Shown here: positions 20,026 to 28,980 of the stretch, piece after piece | Numbering within the stretch: position 1 is the stretch's first letter | Layout: each line of letters opens with the position of its first letter | Source of the DNA: Azoarcus olearius | GTDB lineage: Bacteria > Pseudomonadota > Gammaproteobacteria > Burkholderiales > Rhodocyclaceae | Length of the DNA stretch: 64,000 nt | NCBI RefSeq assembly: GCF_001682385.1 | Contig: NZ_CP016210.1 | Location: 3,286,001-3,350,000, forward strand | Reading direction: 5' to 3' | The notes under the pieces: model-generated | What the model saw: the letters and a program-made list of their open reading frames with translations, nothing else | Databases searched by the model: none | What the model was told of the DNA's origin: nothing | Program-made: the position numbers and the translations under genes

Positions 20026-20976
20026 ATGCGCCACAGTCCACGCCTGATTGCGGCGCTGATCGGCGGGCTTTTCATGCCCGCCGTCGGCGTTTCCGCTCCC
20101 CTGGCCTACGTCGCCAACGAAAAGTCCGGCACCGTCAGCGTCATCGACACGAGCACCGACACCGTCGTCCGCACCCTGCAACCCAGCCAGCGCCCGCGCG
20201 GCATCGCCATCGCGCCGGACGGCAAGCGCCTGTACCTGACCGATGAGCCTACCGCGGCGCTCGTCGTAGTCGATACCGAAAGCGGCCGCACGGTGGCGAA
20301 CTGGAAAGTCGGCGACTCGCCCGAAGGGGCCCATGTGTCCGACGATGGCAAACTGATCTCGGTGGCCGTCGAGGAAGAGGACAAGGTCGCCTTGCTCGAC
20401 GCCGCCAGCGGCCAGATTCTGGCCAAGATCCCCGTAAAGGGCGAGAACCCCGAACACGCGGTGTTCAGCCCCGACGGGCGCTGGCTGTACGCCAGTGCCG
20501 AGGACGCGGAGCAGGTCGATGTGATCGAGGTATCCAGCCGCCGCCAGGTGGCGCAGATTCCCGTCGGCAAGCGGCCGCGCGGCATCGGCTTCACGCCGGA
20601 CGGCAAGCGCGCCTACGTGGCCTGCGAACTCGCCAGCACGGTGTATGCGATCGACGTCGCGACCCACAAGGTAGTGGCGTCGATTCCCGCCGGCAACTTC
20701 TCCAACGGCATCGCGATCACCCCGGACGGCAAGCGCGTGTTCGTCTCCAACGGCCGCGACGGCACGGTGATGGCGATCGATACCGCAAGCAACAAGATGA
20801 TCGCGACGATTCCGGTCGGACAACGGCCGTGGAACATGGCGATCACGCCCGACGGCGCCAAGCTCTACGTCGCCAACGGCCGTTCCGGCTCGGTCAGCGT
20901 GATCGACACAGTGCAGCTCAAGCGCATTGGCGAAGTCAGCGTCGGCGAACTGCCCTGGGGGGTGGCGATACGATGA
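20026..20976 (+). CDS. PQQ-catabolism-associated YVTN beta-propeller protein
   Basis: This 316-residue exported protein consists of about seven propeller repeats of the YVTN type, with recurring APDGKRLYL, TPDGKRVFVSN and VIDT units and a signal peptide ending near residue 24. A subfamily of these propellers is specifically found next to PQQ-dependent alcohol oxidation genes; its activity is unknown. It has a good Shine-Dalgarno sequence (GGAGG). The following cytochrome b561 gene overlaps its stop (ATGA). Confidence 0.85.
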   Translation: MRHSPRLIAALIGGLFMPAVGVSAPLAYVANEKSGTVSVIDTSTDTVVRTLQPSQRPRGIAIAPDGKRLYLTDEPTAALVVVDTESGRTVANWKVGDSPEGAHVSDDGKLISVAVEEEDKVALLDAASGQILAKIPVKGENPEHAVFSPDGRWLYASAEDAEQVDVIEVSSRRQVAQIPVGKRPRGIGFTPDGKRAYVACELASTVYAIDVATHKVVASIPAGNFSNGIAITPDGKRVFVSNGRDGTVMAIDTASNKMIATIPVGQRPWNMAITPDGAKLYVANGRSGSVSVIDTVQLKRIGEVSVGELPWGVAIR

Positions 20977-21509
20977 ACATTCCGCGCTACGACCGCGGTG
21001 CGATCGCGCTGCACTGGCTGCACGCCATCCTGGTGGTGGGCTTGCTGGGCTGGGGGCTCTACATGAGCGACCTGCCGAAGGGGCCCGAGCGCAGCTTCGC
21101 GATCGGACTGCACAAGTCCTTTGGCGTGGTGGCGTTGCTGGTGGTGGCGCTGCGGCTGTGGTGGCGGCTGGCGCACCCGGTGGCACCGGACCCGCGCCTG
21201 GGTGCCCTGGAGCAGCGCCTGGCCGGCGCCGGGCACATTGCCTTGTACGTGCTGCTGGTGGCGACGCCGCTCGCGGGCTATCTGTCGAGCAGCTTCACGC
21301 AGTATCCGATGAAGGTGTTCGGCCTCGCGATTCCCAAGGCGGGCTGGCCGGACGAGGCGCTCAACGCCTTCTTCAACGGCGCCCACAAACTCTTCGCGTG
21401 GACGCTGCTGGTGCTGCTGGTTGGCCATGTGGCGGCGGTGGTCATCCACGCGCTGCGGGGCCAGCCGGTGCTGGTGCGCATGCTGCCGGCGCGCAACAGA
21501 CCGGGCTGA
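20973..21509 (+). CDS. Cytochrome b561
   Basis: This 178-residue membrane protein has four transmembrane helices and the haem-ligand histidines expected of bacterial cytochrome b561: ALHWLHA near residue 13, GLHKSFG near 48, and NGAHKL and VGHVAAVVIH further on. Such proteins pass electrons between periplasmic carriers and quinone. Placement at the end of the cytochrome/propeller operon suggests it connects periplasmic alcohol oxidation with the quinone pool. Translation is coupled to the propeller gene. Confidence 0.88.
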   Translation: MNIPRYDRGAIALHWLHAILVVGLLGWGLYMSDLPKGPERSFAIGLHKSFGVVALLVVALRLWWRLAHPVAPDPRLGALEQRLAGAGHIALYVLLVATPLAGYLSSSFTQYPMKVFGLAIPKAGWPDEALNAFFNGAHKLFAWTLLVLLVGHVAAVVIHALRGQPVLVRMLPARNRPG

Positions 21510-21558
21510 ACACCTGTACCACTGCGATACAGGTGTTCCATTCCTGAACACCTGTATC
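21508..21558. terminator. Three-armed hairpin region between convergent operons
   Basis: GAACACCTGTA occurs at 21508-21518 and 21546-21556, with its inverted copy TACAGGTGTTC at 21528-21538. The middle arm can pair with the left one (11 bp, 9-base loop) or with the right one (13 bp using GATACAGGTGTTC and GAACACCTGTATC, 7-base loop). The left arm overlaps the cytochrome b561 stop codon. No T tract follows. Confidence 0.6.
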
Positions 21559-21577
21559 GCCCTTTACGGGGCAGCGA

Positions 21578-21901
21578 TCAGTTCGGCGCGCCGCTCAGGA
21601 TCCACGCAATTACCGCCTTCAGGTCGGCATCGCTGATCTTTTCCGGATCGTTCGGCGTCATCGGAATCTGACCCCACACGCCCGCGCCACCTTCGCGCAC
21701 CTTGGCGAACAGTTTCGCCGGCGCATCGGCCTGACCCTGGTACTTTGCAGCGACGTCGCGGTAGGCCGGCCCCACCATCTTCTTGTCGACGGCGTGACAG
21801 GCGACGCAACGCGCCTTCTTGGCCAGATCGATCGACGCGGCAGCCGGTTGGACGAAGCCCGCCGCAGCGATGGCGGCGAAAACGAGGAATCCCTTCTTCA
21901 T
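21578..21901 (-). CDS. Cytochrome c, class I (c551/c8 type)
   Basis: This 107-residue periplasmic cytochrome has a signal peptide (residues 1-22), haem motif CVACH (32-36), the KKMVGPAYRDVAAKY segment typical of c551/c8 proteins, and axial Met81 in IPMTPN. Small cytochromes of this type carry electrons to terminal oxidases or nitrite reductase. It is the last of three genes on this strand after an aldehyde dehydrogenase and DUF779, and may take part in the same alcohol oxidation pathway. Confidence 0.9.
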   Translation of the reverse strand: MKKGFLVFAAIAAAGFVQPAAASIDLAKKARCVACHAVDKKMVGPAYRDVAAKYQGQADAPAKLFAKVREGGAGVWGQIPMTPNDPEKISDADLKAVIAWILSGAPN

Positions 21902-21954
21902 GGTGACTTTCCTTGGATTGATGGAGGGTTGGGGTAAAGAGCGGTGTGGTGCGC

Positions 21955-22323
21955 TCACACGACGCCGGCGGCGACGAGTTCGGCCCACTCATTATCGGTA
22001 AACAGGCGCGAGCGGGTGAGAAAGCAACGCCCTTCGCCGCCTTCCAGCGAGAACATGCCACCCTGCCCATCGACCACGTCGATGATCAACTGCGTGTGCT
22101 TCCAGTACTCGTACTGCTGGCGCCCGATGTAGAACGGGCTGTCGCAGATTTCGCCCAGCAGCACGTCAGCGCTGCCGACCAGGAACTCGCCGCGCGGATA
22201 GCACATCGGCGCGCTGCCGTCGCAGCATCCACCGGACTGATGGAACATCACCGGCCCGTGCTTGGCGATCAACAGTTCGATGAAAGCCTGCGCCTCGGGC
22301 GTCGCAATCACCCTGGAAATCAT
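21955..22323 (-). CDS. DUF779 protein linked to aldehyde dehydrogenase
   Basis: This 122-residue protein belongs to DUF779, recognisable by HQSGGCCDGSAPMCYP with three clustered cysteines and VLLGEICDSPFYIG. Members are very often encoded directly after acetaldehyde/aldehyde dehydrogenase genes, as here. The Cys cluster suggests metal or redox chemistry, but the role is not established. A terminator-like hairpin lies between it and the aldehyde dehydrogenase, so it is probably made at a lower level or by read-through. Confidence 0.85.
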   Translation of the reverse strand: MISRVIATPEAQAFIELLIAKHGPVMFHQSGGCCDGSAPMCYPRGEFLVGSADVLLGEICDSPFYIGRQQYEYWKHTQLIIDVVDGQGGMFSLEGGEGRCFLTRSRLFTDNEWAELVAAGVV

Positions 22324-22361
22324 GGTCCACTCCTCACCGATCGGGCGCACACCCGGCCGGC

Positions 22362-22389
22362 AAAAAAATCGGGCGGCCGGAGCCGCCCG
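22362..22389 (-). terminator. Intrinsic terminator after the aldehyde dehydrogenase gene
   Basis: On the minus strand the 8-bp stem CGGGCGGC-TCCG-GCCGCCCG is followed by A and seven T. It sits 149 bases after the dehydrogenase stop and before DUF779. The remaining bases of the 214-base gap hold no gene. Confidence 0.88.
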
Positions 22390-22537
22390 TAACTCATCCG
22401 CAAGCGGGCGAGGGAGAGAGGAGAACAGCAGTTGAAACACCACCCGGCAACCGGCGCAAGCACGCGCCGGCCGCGAGTCAGTTTGCGGTCCGTCCATCCG
22501 CCGGTGAGAGCGGAGCGGGCAGACCGCGCCTTCAGGC

Positions 22538-24058
<1,521 letters not shown>

Positions 24059-24111
24059 TGGGGTCTCCTTCCTATTGCTGTGAGTGAACGCTGCTTTGCG
24101 TGCCACCCCCT

Positions 24112-24129
24112 GTGCAGGGTGCGTGCCAG
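24112..24129 (-). promoter_or_regulatory. Sigma-54 promoter of the aldehyde dehydrogenase gene
   Basis: Minus-strand CTGGCACGCACCCTGCA has GG at 24127-24126 and GC at 24115-24114, exactly ten bases apart. Only the first T of the -12 TTGC box differs. The predicted start is near 24102. The rest of the 340-base divergent region (24059-24398) holds no gene. Confidence 0.85.
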
Positions 24130-24398
24130 CCGCGGAGAAGTGACCCTCGGATTTATTCTTCTTATTGATTAATAAGCAGTTTGCTCGTTACAAGAAGTAA
24201 GGGCCGGAAACCGGACGCCGCGCTGCACAAACTGCGCTGCTCCATTCCGAAACACGTGCTTCACTATTCAGCATATGCAGCCGATGACGACGCTCGGGCC
24301 GTCCCGCGCGGGGGTGCCGCACACGCTGGCGCCATCGCCGACGCAGCTGGAACACGCCAAATGAAAGCCAAGCGGCATGAGTTTTGCTCGTGCAGCAC

Positions 24399-25988
24399 AT
24401 GGACTCCGCAACACCTCCGATCCCGCTTTCTGCCGCGTTGCGCGAATCGTGGGCGCGTTGCCATCGCCATGGCCTCGATCCGGATGAGCCGCTGCCCACC
24501 CACGCGTTGGCGCGGGCGGACCTCGCCGACCGCCTGGAAGCCAACGCGCGGCTACTGACCTTCTCGCGCCCGGTGATCGAGAACCTGTACCGCCAGATCG
24601 ACTGCCCCGCCTCCACCGTGCTGCTGACCGACAGCCAGGGGCTGATCCTTTCTGCGCTCGGTGACACGGCCTTTCTCGATCGCGCCGCGCGCGTCGCGCT
24701 CAGCCCCGGGGTGGAATGGACCGAAGCGGCCATGGGCACCAACGCGATCGGCACCGCGCTGCAACTGGGCGAGGTGGTGACGGTGCAGGGCGACGAGCAC
24801 TTCTTCACGCGCAACCGGGTGCTCACCTGCGTTGCCACGCCCATCCTCGCCCCCACCGGCGGCATCGCCGGCATCCTCGACATCTCCACCGACGCGCGCG
24901 CCGACCTGTCGCACGCCGACGCCCTGCTGCGCACCACCGCGGAACTGATCGAGCACAGGCTGGTGGAGTCACTGGACGACGGCTTCCTGACGCTGCGCTT
25001 CCATTCCCGCCAGGACCTGATCGGCACGCCCTTCGAGGGCCTCGCGGTGTTCGACGAAAGCGGCCGGCTGCTGGCCTGCAACCGTGCGGCCCGATCGCAG
25101 CTGAGGCTGTACCGCGAGTTTCCCGACACCAGCTTCGCGGAGTGCTTCGCCACCGACTGGCGCCGCCTGATCGACTGGGCGGCACTCGGCCACGCCACGC
25201 CCTTCCCGCTTCGCACCGCGGTTGCGGGCACCTGCGTGGCGCGCGCAACCCTGCGGGGACAACGCAGGCATTCGCCCGCCGCCGAAACGCCCGCGCCGCC
25301 CCGATCCACCGTGGTGGACGCCATCAACCTCGGTGACGAACGCGTGGCAACGGCGCTCGCCACCCTCGCCACGTGGGCGCAGGAAAGCGGTCCCTTGTTG
25401 ATCGCCGGCGAAACCGGCACCGGCAAACGCCATCTGGTCCATGCCTTCCACCACGACCACGCCGAGCAACGGCCGCTGGTGACGCTGGACTGCGCGGCGG
25501 TCGCCGCCGGCCCCCAACTGCGGGCGGAAACCGAGCATGCACTGCGTCAGGCCGAAAGCGGCATCCTGTACCTGATCGACAGCGAAGCGCTGCCTTATGC
25601 GGAGCAGGTTTTCCTGTTCCGCGCGGCCTCTTCAAGCACGCGGATCATCGCCGCCACGCGTGTCCCGCTGGTGCAGCTCCACGAGCAGCAACGCATCCCC
25701 TTCGGCACCTTCGACGCATGCGGCGGCCGCCGGATCGAACTCCCGCCCCTGCGCGAACGCAGCGACTTCGATGCGCTGGTCCGCCGCTTCGTGCGCGACG
25801 CCTGCCCGGACCGGCCGGTGTACGTCTGCCCGGATGCGCTCGCCCTGCTGCGCCGTCATCGCTGGCCCGGCAACCTGAGCGAACTGAACAACCGCCTGCG
25901 CCTCATCCTCGCGCTGATGGGGGACGACGCTGGGCAGCTGTGCCCCGAGGACATTCCCGAAGAACTGCTGGAGCCGGTGGCGGGCTGA
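24399..25988 (+). CDS. Degenerate sigma-54 activator-like protein without GAFTGA or DNA-binding domain
   Basis: This 529-residue protein aligns by eye with AcoR-like activators at the N-terminal GAF region (about 40-190; LTDSQGLILSALGD, AMGTNAIGTAL, RNRVLTCVATPI, GILDIS). The AAA+ part is altered: Walker A GETGTGKR (337-344) is present, but the stretch after LDCAAV that normally holds the GAFTGA loop is missing, and the Walker B strand reads LYLIDSE. WPGNLSELNN (489-498) marks the usual C-terminal AAA+ helix, but the protein ends about 30 residues later with no helix-turn-helix. It is divergent from the sigma-54-controlled aldehyde dehydrogenase. TTG at 24384 is an alternative start. It may modulate a true activator. 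Confidence 0.75.
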   Translation: MDSATPPIPLSAALRESWARCHRHGLDPDEPLPTHALARADLADRLEANARLLTFSRPVIENLYRQIDCPASTVLLTDSQGLILSALGDTAFLDRAARVALSPGVEWTEAAMGTNAIGTALQLGEVVTVQGDEHFFTRNRVLTCVATPILAPTGGIAGILDISTDARADLSHADALLRTTAELIEHRLVESLDDGFLTLRFHSRQDLIGTPFEGLAVFDESGRLLACNRAARSQLRLYREFPDTSFAECFATDWRRLIDWAALGHATPFPLRTAVAGTCVARATLRGQRRHSPAAETPAPPRSTVVDAINLGDERVATALATLATWAQESGPLLIAGETGTGKRHLVHAFHHDHAEQRPLVTLDCAAVAAGPQLRAETEHALRQAESGILYLIDSEALPYAEQVFLFRAASSSTRIIAATRVPLVQLHEQQRIPFGTFDACGGRRIELPPLRERSDFDALVRRFVRDACPDRPVYVCPDALALLRRHRWPGNLSELNNRLRLILALMGDDAGQLCPEDIPEELLEPVAG

Positions 25989-26055
25989 GCAGCCGCCGTA
26001 CAACGGACGCCCCGCTGCGCGGCGCGCCGTCAGCCCGGCTTGAGGCGGCCCGCGC

Positions 26056-26739
26056 TTAGCCGGCGCGGTCCGAACGGGACGGCGTGCCCAACGTCACCAG
26101 TACCGCCGAACCGGCCGGCACAGCCTGCTCCGCAAGCTCCTTCCGCGCGAGACGGATCACCGCCAGTCCGGAAGACAGCGCCAGCGCCGCCATGACCCCG
26201 GCCACCACGATGTCCGGCCATCCCTGTCCGGTGCCGAAGACACCCGCCGCGGCGAGAATGACAGCAACATTGCCGATCGCATCATTGCGGCTGCACAGCC
26301 ACACCGAACGCATATTGGCGTCGCCTTCGCGAAAGGCGTAGAGCATCAACGCGACCCCCGCGTTGGCCACCAGCGCAAGCAGCGCCACCGCGCCCATGGT
26401 CATCGCCTCCGGGGGCACGCCGCCGAACGCCGCCCACACCGACTTGCCCAGCACGAACACGCCGTAGCCGGCCATCGAAAACCCTTTGACCAGCGCCGCA
26501 CGCGACCGCCACGCCAGCCCCAGCGACAGCACCGCCAGCGAGATGCCGTAGTTGGCCGCGTCGCCGGCAAAATCCACCGCATCCGCCAGCAGCGACACCG
26601 AACCGGCGTGCAGCCCGGCGACCAGTTCTATCCCGAACATCAGCGCGTTGATCACCAGGGCCACCCACAGCGCGCGCCGAAAACGCGGGCTCACCGAGGT
26701 CTGCGGCGCGCAACTCGAACCGCAACTACAACCGGGCAT
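26056..26739 (-). CDS. Cation transporter of the cation diffusion facilitator type
   Basis: This 227-residue membrane protein has about six helices and the CDF-like first metal segment SVSLLADAVDFAGDAANYG, with a second helix carrying SRNDAIGN. Such proteins exchange divalent metals such as Zn, Co or Cd for protons. The N-terminus carries a Cys-rich stretch (CSCGSSC) that may bind metal. It lacks the long C-terminal cytoplasmic domain of larger family members. GGAGAAAG lies ahead of the ATG. It converges with the activator-like gene and is divergent from the lipase effector. Confidence 0.82.
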   Translation of the reverse strand: MPGCSCGSSCAPQTSVSPRFRRALWVALVINALMFGIELVAGLHAGSVSLLADAVDFAGDAANYGISLAVLSLGLAWRSRAALVKGFSMAGYGVFVLGKSVWAAFGGVPPEAMTMGAVALLALVANAGVALMLYAFREGDANMRSVWLCSRNDAIGNVAVILAAAGVFGTGQGWPDIVVAGVMAALALSSGLAVIRLARKELAEQAVPAGSAVLVTLGTPSRSDRAG

Positions 26740-26891
26740 CGTCTTTCTCCAGCAAGGCTTTTCGCCAATCTTACACAGCCGACCTCCCAGCCGGAATCGA
26801 CGCCTGCCGCGGGCGCTACGCGCCCTTCCGCCATCATCGTGGGGGGGCCGGAGCGACACCGTATGCGGCGGCTGCTCCACGTCACCTTTAA

Positions 26892-26921
26892 ATGACAAAT
26901 GCAAAATCCGTAATGCATAAT
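26892..26921 (+). promoter_or_regulatory. Possible sigma-70 promoter of the Tle3-like gene
   Basis: ATGACA (26892-26897) and CATAAT (26916-26921) are separated by 18 bases within an AT-rich island. The gene starts about 45 bases downstream. Evidence is sequence resemblance only. Confidence 0.4.
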
Positions 26922-26944
26922 CCGGCCTTCGTGAAGCCCGCCCC

Positions 26945-26960
26945 GGCGGTTCGAACCGCC
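26945..26960 (+). promoter_or_regulatory. Perfect palindrome in the ribosome-binding region of the Tle3-like gene
   Basis: GGCGGTTCGAACCGCC is a perfect 16-bp palindrome ending seven bases before the start codon, where a Shine-Dalgarno sequence is expected but not seen. It could be a protein-binding site or an mRNA hairpin limiting translation. Confidence 0.55.
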
Positions 26961-26967
26961 CCCTACC

Positions 26968-28980
26968 ATGGACATGACGCCACCGCGCGAGATCGGCCGC
27001 AGCAGCGCGCCGCTGCTCCCCAACCGCTTCCGCGACCACCCCGTCTGGGTGCGCCGCGGGCAGCCGGGCGTCATCATCCTGGTCCACGGCGTCAACGACG
27101 TCGGCACCACCTACCACGCCTTCGACAACGGCTTGTGCGCAGGTCTCAACGAGCGGTTGTCTCGCGCCGACCTCTACCCCAACGACTACACCCTGCCGGT
27201 GAACGACGAGCCGGTCGTGCCCGACCCCGACAAGGTCTATTACCGTCTGCGCGCCAACACCAACACCTACAGCCCGGTGATTCCCTTCTACTGGGGCTAT
27301 CGGGCGAGCGAACGAGAAACGGGCAAAGAGCTGGTCAACAACGAAGTCGTGGACATCCACGGCAACCGCCTCGACCGCGACTTCGCCAAGGGCGGCGGCA
27401 TGTTTGCCAATGCCACCAGCACCATTCCCGACATGTTCGGCGGCAACTTCAACAGGAACATCTGGGTGCTGATCGCCGATCTCACCGCCGACGATGCACA
27501 TCGCCTCAAGACCGCACCCGACCGCCGCTACATGGCGCTCGCGGCCAAACGCCTCGCCGCCCTGATCGACACCATCCGGCTGGCCGATCCGGACGACACC
27601 GTTACCGTGATCGGCCACAGCCAGGGCTGCCTGGTCGCCCTGCTCGCCCAGGCGTGGGCCAGCCGCGCGGCCGACTGCCTCGTCCTCAACCATCCCCCGT
27701 ACGGTCTGCACGAACCCTTCCTGGACTATATGGCGCAGAGCGGCAGCGAGCAGCAGACCACCCGCGCCCGGGTCGAAACCCTGGTACGGCTGGTAGACAA
27801 GGTCTGTCGCGCACCCCACCCCACGCCGGCGCTGGAGAGCCTCAACAACGGCATCTGCTCAACCGGCTGCGCGGGGTCCGCATGGACGCCGCAGCAGGGG
27901 CAGCGCCCCCATCCCACCGCGCCGGACGAGCAACTGGTATTTGCCGAGCGCGACAACCGCGGCAAGGTGTACCTCTACTTCTGCCCGCACGACCTCACCG
28001 TCGGCCTCGCCAACGTGCAGGGTATCGGCACCTTCGGCGTGCCGGACAGCCTCAGCTACCCCAACCGTGAAGGGGTCACGGTCGAACATCCCGTACTGGA
28101 CCGCCTCGGTGCCCGCTTCCTGCAACGGGTGTGGACCTGGCGCCAGCGTGAGGACAATACCGGCGAGATCGGCCTTGCAGCGCCCTACCACCACACCTTG
28201 CGGCTGAAGGACGAGCCCAAGTACGACCGAAGCGGAATCACCGTGGGCCGCAGCGGTGCCTGTATCGATGAAAGGCGCCGGATCACGGGCGAGGCCCTGA
28301 ACCCTAAGTTCAAGCCTGACCTGCACCACGGCGAACTGGGCGACAGCCGGCCGGCCGACCCGCGTTACCAAGGCCACATCGGCTACGACCCCATCGATGC
28401 TTCGATTGCCGTCGCCAGCACCTGCCTCGAGGTCAAGACCGACAAGCGTCTCGATCTTCCTCGCCACGGCCCCTTGCCCAGCCACGCCGAACTCGAAGCC
28501 GCCTATAACAACGGCAGACCTGACGGCGACCGGACTGTCGTTCTTAAGGTCGGTCGCGGCACTGACGGCATCGTCGAGGTGAACCGCACCGAGACGCCTT
28601 TCGAGGCGCGTCGCCGCTACCAGGACGACACCCGGGGAATGGAGAACTCATATCACTCGTCCATCGTCGGCAACCCCGAGCACCATCGCTGGGTCACCGC
28701 GATGGACGTGGCGGTAGGACAAGCGAAATCGCTGGAGGACGACAACTGGCGGGCGCTGCTGATCGCGATGGCGGACTGGCGAAGACCATTCGAAGCGGAG
28801 GACAAGGAGGACCTCCGTTGCTTCGGTCAGCTGCCGGCCGAAACCCAAAGTCTGATCGATGCAACATGGCGCTACTACGACGTCGGGGACTTTCCAACGC
28901 ACATTCTCGACGGACCACTGCCGACCGAGATCGTCAGTGAAACCCGGGCTGAGCGCTCCACCGCCCGCGAACAAGCATGA
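26968..28980 (+). CDS. tle3: Type VI secretion lipase effector, Tle3-like (DUF3274)
   Basis: This 670-residue protein has an alpha/beta-hydrolase core: ILVHGVND (residues 37-44) for the oxyanion region, the nucleophile Ser218 in GHSQG, and a candidate catalytic Asp342 in CPHDLTVGL. The extended C-terminal part (from about 400) resembles the DUF3274 region of Tle3 phospholipases, which type VI systems deliver into the periplasm of competitors. The next gene encodes a DUF2875 protein like Tla3, the known Tle3 adaptor. No signal peptide is present, as expected for type VI cargo. There is no VgrG, PAAR or Tli3 immunity gene adjacent. ATG at 26974 is an alternative start. Confidence 0.82.
   Translation: MDMTPPREIGRSSAPLLPNRFRDHPVWVRRGQPGVIILVHGVNDVGTTYHAFDNGLCAGLNERLSRADLYPNDYTLPVNDEPVVPDPDKVYYRLRANTNTYSPVIPFYWGYRASERETGKELVNNEVVDIHGNRLDRDFAKGGGMFANATSTIPDMFGGNFNRNIWVLIADLTADDAHRLKTAPDRRYMALAAKRLAALIDTIRLADPDDTVTVIGHSQGCLVALLAQAWASRAADCLVLNHPPYGLHEPFLDYMAQSGSEQQTTRARVETLVRLVDKVCRAPHPTPALESLNNGICSTGCAGSAWTPQQGQRPHPTAPDEQLVFAERDNRGKVYLYFCPHDLTVGLANVQGIGTFGVPDSLSYPNREGVTVEHPVLDRLGARFLQRVWTWRQREDNTGEIGLAAPYHHTLRLKDEPKYDRSGITVGRSGACIDERRRITGEALNPKFKPDLHHGELGDSRPADPRYQGHIGYDPIDASIAVASTCLEVKTDKRLDLPRHGPLPSHAELEAAYNNGRPDGDRTVVLKVGRGTDGIVEVNRTETPFEARRRYQDDTRGMENSYHSSIVGNPEHHRWVTAMDVAVGQAKSLEDDNWRALLIAMADWRRPFEAEDKEDLRCFGQLPAETQSLIDATWRYYDVGDFPTHILDGPLPTEIVSETRAERSTAREQA

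Noticed and set aside
24091..24108. Second -24/-12 site in the aldehyde dehydrogenase upstream region (minus strand GTGGCACGCAAAGCAG)
   Set aside because: GG and GC are eight bases apart instead of ten, so sigma-54 would not fit; the neighbouring site has exact spacing.
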